DNA of 7,479 nucleotides from Bacteriovoracaceae bacterium UBA4097 (GTDB lineage: Bacteria; Bdellovibrionota; Bacteriovoracia; Bacteriovoracales; Bacteriovoracaceae), in the NCBI GenBank assembly GCA_002381765.1, contig DFXX01000045.1, positions 2,091 through 9,569 on the forward strand, in the 5' to 3' direction. Position 1 is the first letter of the stretch; every line of letters starts with the position of its first letter. A program made the position numbers and the translations under genes. Of the stretch, positions 5,036-7,479 are shown piece by piece. The notes beneath the pieces are model-generated. The model saw nothing but the letters and a program-made list of their open reading frames with translations, was not told the DNA's origin and ran no database searches.

Positions 5036-7234
5036 TTATTTTTTCATTCTCTCTTTTACCTGTCCTAGGATGGTATTAGCAGTAGAGAGTACCATGCCAG
5101 CCGTTTTCTGGGCCTTCACTTTAAGATCTTCACTGGCGTACTTACTCACGAGCTCTTCCACTTTCTTAGTAGCATCTTCGCGAGAAATACCCAGGCGACC
5201 TTCGATCAGACCTAGAACAGAATCCAGATTCATCAATGGAGGATCTGACTCCATTAGCTGAATGCTTGCCCTAACGATAGCACCAGAATCCAGTTGATGC
5301 TTAGTATATAATTCATCAGCAGTGTAAGCACTTTGCCCAAACTCACCTTTAACCGCGAGAGAAACCACATTAAAATCTGCGCCAAGAAGTTTAAGCTGAT
5401 GCACCAGTTGCGACCCCATGCCACCAATGAGCTGGTGATCCTCAACGGTTATAAGGCGAGATCCACTCTCTTCCACCCAAGTAGCAATCTGATCAAAGTC
5501 GGTGTGATTCACAAAGCTGTGATTGATGACACTGGCCTTAATCCCATTCTGTTTTAATTTTTCTTGGGCCTCTAACGCTTTCCCAACCAATGAACCACTG
5601 GCCACGATCGCTAGATCACTGCCCTCGGTTAATCTCTGTGGAGTATGCAGTTCATATTCAAGATTCTCTTTTAGCTCGAGAGCAAAATTCTCTCTTCCGA
5701 TAAAGAAGATATAAGACTCTCCATCGCGACCCACTTGGCGGTCAGAAGCAATCTTATGCGCGGCCTTGTAGATATATTCTTCAGCTTCTTTAGCAGAAGC
5801 TGCATTCACAATATTCAGATGAGGAATACTAGCGAGAGCACTCATATAAGTCAGAGACTGATGACTTGCTCCATCGGCCGCATCTTGAAAACCCGTGTGA
5901 GAGAAAACCGCAATGACGGGTGCTTGAGAAAGCGAGGCCATAATAAGAGGAAGATTTCCCTTGGTTACTCCAAAGGCAGCAAAGGTATCAACCACAGGAA
6001 TGAAGCCCGCCTTACTCATACCTACAGCGGTAGAGACCATATTGGCCTCGGCCACACCCACATCAAGATAGTGATCAGGAAATTCAGTATGAAAGCCTTT
6101 GAGCCCTGTAGATCCCTGAAGATCACTACTAATGGAATAGACTGGAAGGCCATCTTTGGCAGCACGTGAAAGCCCCTTAGCAATTCCTACTTGAATCTTA
6201 TCTTTAGCGGGACCAGATGAAGACTTCTTCTCTGGCTTCACCATGAGTTCCTTGGCCCAAGAATCAAAATCGGCCGGAACCTTCTGCTTACCCCAGATTT
6301 CTTTTAAAAAGGCCGTAATACCTTCATCATAGGCCTTCAGTGGGAAACCATGCCCTCCGGAAGCTGAATCCTCAGTCGACTTAACTCCGTAGCCCTTAAT
6401 GGTCTTAAGCCACACGCAGACGGGTTTAGTAGAATCTTTTTTTGCTTTCTCAATACTCTCTTCGAGAACTTGATAAACTTTTTCCAGGTCATGCCCATCA
6501 TCGACCTTAACCACATCCCAGCCTTGAGCGGCAAGAGATTCAAAAGTTGGCTGCATCGAGAAGGAATCCTTATCGATTCTTCCACCAAGCTTAGTATTAT
6601 TATCAGAAAGTATAAGTACGAAGGGATTGAGTTTTCCTTTCTGTGCTAGTCCTGGAACTGCACTAAAGGCTTCCTTGGCTTCACCTTCCATTGAGGCCCC
6701 ATCAGAAAGAGAAACCACTGTTACTCTACTTTTACCGGAAACCTTATCGGCAACTGCCACTCCTTGTGCCTGAGGGAAGGCCGATCCCAGTGGACCATTA
6801 GAAAGTAGCACACCTTCTGGATAAAGATGAGATTCTCCGTGACCGGTTAGTTTGGAACCAAATGAGCGAAAGCCCTTAAGATTTTCGAGAGTCAAATCTC
6901 CATAACCCAGGACGGTTCTAAGAGCGTAGATGCCGTTCTCAGCATGCCCAATATCATTAACAAAATTAAATTTTTCAAACCAATCCTGTTCTTTAAACAT
7001 TATTCCATGAAGGGCGGTCCAGGCCTCAACCATCGCCGAGGGACCTCCCCAGTGACAAGCGGCCCCACCATTTACGGCGGCCAGATCCATCAAAGCGATA
7101 AGAGATCTTGTGGCCTTGGGGTTAGCGAGCTTGATTTCTTTCTGCTGCGCATCCTTAATCGAGACCGCATAAAGAGGTGCAGAACTCGGAGCCGGCATCA
7201 GTTTAGATTTAATATTCAAGGGTTTAAGTGACAT
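5036..7234 (-). CDS. tkt: Transketolase, with atypical N-terminal motif and C-terminal extension
   Basis: The 732-residue protein has the transketolase layout and would move two-carbon ketol units between sugar phosphates using thiamine diphosphate (ThDP) and Mg2+. The ThDP-binding domain has GHG (131-133), SNGPLGSAFPQAQG (145-158) and SDGASMEG (177-184) with DNN at 211-213. The Pyr domain carries DVGVAEANM with the likely catalytic Glu396, and DGASHQS with His458. IGRENF (512-517) stands at the site of the usual TRQ motif. The Pyr-domain motif looks more like the two-subunit archaeal/Thermotoga type than E. coli TktA. The usual GHPG(M)PxG near the N-terminus is replaced by GGAACHWGGPSA (56-67), and about 70 helical residues follow the normal end. 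The ATG at 7234 (AAAGGTGG upstream) is preferred to the in-frame GTG at 7303. It is first gene of the operon with cysK and the VOC gene. A relative with a different sugar substrate is possible. Confidence 0.85.
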   Translation of the reverse strand: MSLKPLNIKSKLMPAPSSAPLYAVSIKDAQQKEIKLANPKATRSLIALMDLAAVNGGAACHWGGPSAMVEAWTALHGIMFKEQDWFEKFNFVNDIGHAENGIYALRTVLGYGDLTLENLKGFRSFGSKLTGHGESHLYPEGVLLSNGPLGSAFPQAQGVAVADKVSGKSRVTVVSLSDGASMEGEAKEAFSAVPGLAQKGKLNPFVLILSDNNTKLGGRIDKDSFSMQPTFESLAAQGWDVVKVDDGHDLEKVYQVLEESIEKAKKDSTKPVCVWLKTIKGYGVKSTEDSASGGHGFPLKAYDEGITAFLKEIWGKQKVPADFDSWAKELMVKPEKKSSSGPAKDKIQVGIAKGLSRAAKDGLPVYSISSDLQGSTGLKGFHTEFPDHYLDVGVAEANMVSTAVGMSKAGFIPVVDTFAAFGVTKGNLPLIMASLSQAPVIAVFSHTGFQDAADGASHQSLTYMSALASIPHLNIVNAASAKEAEEYIYKAAHKIASDRQVGRDGESYIFFIGRENFALELKENLEYELHTPQRLTEGSDLAIVASGSLVGKALEAQEKLKQNGIKASVINHSFVNHTDFDQIATWVEESGSRLITVEDHQLIGGMGSQLVHQLKLLGADFNVVSLAVKGEFGQSAYTADELYTKHQLDSGAIVRASIQLMESDPPLMNLDSVLGLIEGRLGISREDATKKVEELVSKYASEDLKVKAQKTAGMVLSTANTILGQVKERMKK

Positions 7235-7240
7235 GAACGA

Positions 7241-7248
7241 CCACCTTT
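7241..7248 (-). promoter_or_regulatory. Ribosome binding site that fixes the transketolase start
   Basis: Minus-strand AAAGGTGG lies 6 bases before the ATG at 7234. The upstream in-frame GTG at 7303 has no comparable site, so the 23 extra residues it would add are probably not translated. Confidence 0.6.
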
Positions 7249-7273
7249 TAGGAATGAGATTTTGACTTTCAAG

Positions 7274-7302
7274 AGTATCTGACTCGGGAAGAGTTAAGTC
7301 CA
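7274..7302 (-). promoter_or_regulatory. Possible promoter of the transketolase-cysK-VOC operon
   Basis: On the minus strand TGGACT (7297-7302) and GATACT (7274-7279) are 17 bases apart, each matching 4 of 6 consensus bases. Transcription from near 7267 would leave a leader of about 33 bases, and the GTG at 7303 would then lie outside the transcript. The match is weak. Confidence 0.25.
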
Positions 7303-7324
7303 CAAGATTCTTACGGATTTAGTG

Positions 7325-7353
7325 TTGCCAAGGTGCTCTAAAAAGCTTAGAGT
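7325..7353 (+). promoter_or_regulatory. Putative promoter of rpmB
   Basis: TTGCCA (-35, 7325-7330; 5 of 6) and TAGAGT (-10, 7348-7353; 4 of 6) are 17 bases apart. The implied start near 7360 leaves about 34 bases before the rpmB ATG. The -10 falls within an inverted repeat. Confidence 0.4.
7336..7352. repeat. Perfect 6-bp inverted repeat over the rpmB -10 region
   Basis: CTCTAA (7336-7341) and TTAGAG (7347-7352) are exact inverted copies separated by AAAGC. The right arm overlaps the putative -10 of rpmB. It could be an operator or chance; no T-run follows, so it is not a terminator for a plus-strand transcript. Confidence 0.35.
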
Positions 7354-7393
7354 TTCCCAAATTAAATTAGCACCAATGACCAAGGGATTTATT

Positions 7394-7479
7394 ATGGCAC
7401 GTCAATGTGATCTAACTGGAAAAAGCCGTCAGGCAAACCATAAAGTGTCTCACTCTAATATCAAGACACGAGTGTTTAA
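7394..7479 (+). CDS. rpmB: 50S ribosomal protein L28, 3' end outside window
   Basis: The first 28 residues, MARQCDLTGKSRQANHKVSH and the following SNIKTRVF, match the N-terminus of L28, whose usual form is MAR(x)C(x)(x)TGK, then VSH(S/A)N and a basic KTRR/F stretch. The protein is part of the large ribosomal subunit. Only one cysteine (Cys5) is present where the zinc-binding form has a CxxC pair, so this looks like the zinc-independent type. The ATG is preceded by AAGGG (7382-7386) at normal spacing. It is divergent from the transketolase operon. The remaining C-terminal part is cut off, and a following rpmG, common in other genomes, cannot be seen. Confidence 0.88.
   Translation, partial: MARQCDLTGKSRQANHKVSHSNIKTRVF

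Noticed and set aside
5735..6169. 144-codon plus-strand ORF antisense to transketolase
   Set aside because: The translation has no domain-like pattern, and the opposite strand encodes conserved transketolase motifs throughout.
6944..7231. 95-codon plus-strand ORF near the transketolase 5' end
   Set aside because: Antisense shadow of the conserved ThDP domain, with no convincing ribosome binding site or recognisable motif.

Overview
The window looks like an ordinary chromosomal segment of a Gram-negative bacterium. The best guess is a member of the Bdellovibrionota (Bdellovibrio, Bacteriovorax or Peredibacter type). This rests on the overall feel of several proteins: a secreted trypsin-like peptidase, a cN-II-type HAD nucleotidase with a characteristic N-terminus, and an HTH protein with a ligand-sensor-like C-terminus. 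None of these is proof. Base composition is moderate, Shine-Dalgarno (SD) sites are mostly strong, and genes are packed tightly. I see no mobile elements, tRNA or rRNA genes, CRISPR arrays or prophage genes.

Layout: (1) 1-713, minus strand: a secreted S1-family serine peptidase cut by the window edge exactly at its catalytic serine. No complete ORF marks it because it runs off the end. (2) 714-846: a divergent promoter region. (3) 847-2217, plus: a full-length HAD 5'-nucleotidase resembling purine nucleotidase cN-II. (4) 2186-3064, minus: an XRE-type HTH regulator with a possible sensor domain, overlapping the 3' end of the nucleotidase gene tail to tail. (5) 3065-3162: a divergent promoter region containing a 20-bp imperfect palindrome. 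(6) 3163-3639, plus: a small 2-oxoglutarate/Fe(II) oxygenase, whose stop codon overlaps that of the next gene. (7) 7234-3636, minus: an apparent three-gene operon, transketolase - cysteine synthase (cysK) - PhnB-like VOC protein, with gaps of 16 and 10 bp. (8) 7235-7393: a divergent promoter region. (9) 7394 to the end, plus: the start of rpmB (ribosomal protein L28).

How the genes may work together: the transketolase operon joins pentose-phosphate carbon exchange to cysteine synthesis, with a VOC-fold protein of unknown substrate. The nucleotidase probably acts in purine nucleotide turnover. The HTH regulator and the divergent oxygenase share a promoter region and may form a small regulator-target pair. 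The most unusual points are that regulator/palindrome/oxygenase arrangement, the atypical N-terminal motif and roughly 70-residue C-terminal extension of the transketolase, and two convergent gene pairs whose coding ends overlap, leaving no room for conventional terminators. I do not see strong evidence of a wholly new multi-gene system here.
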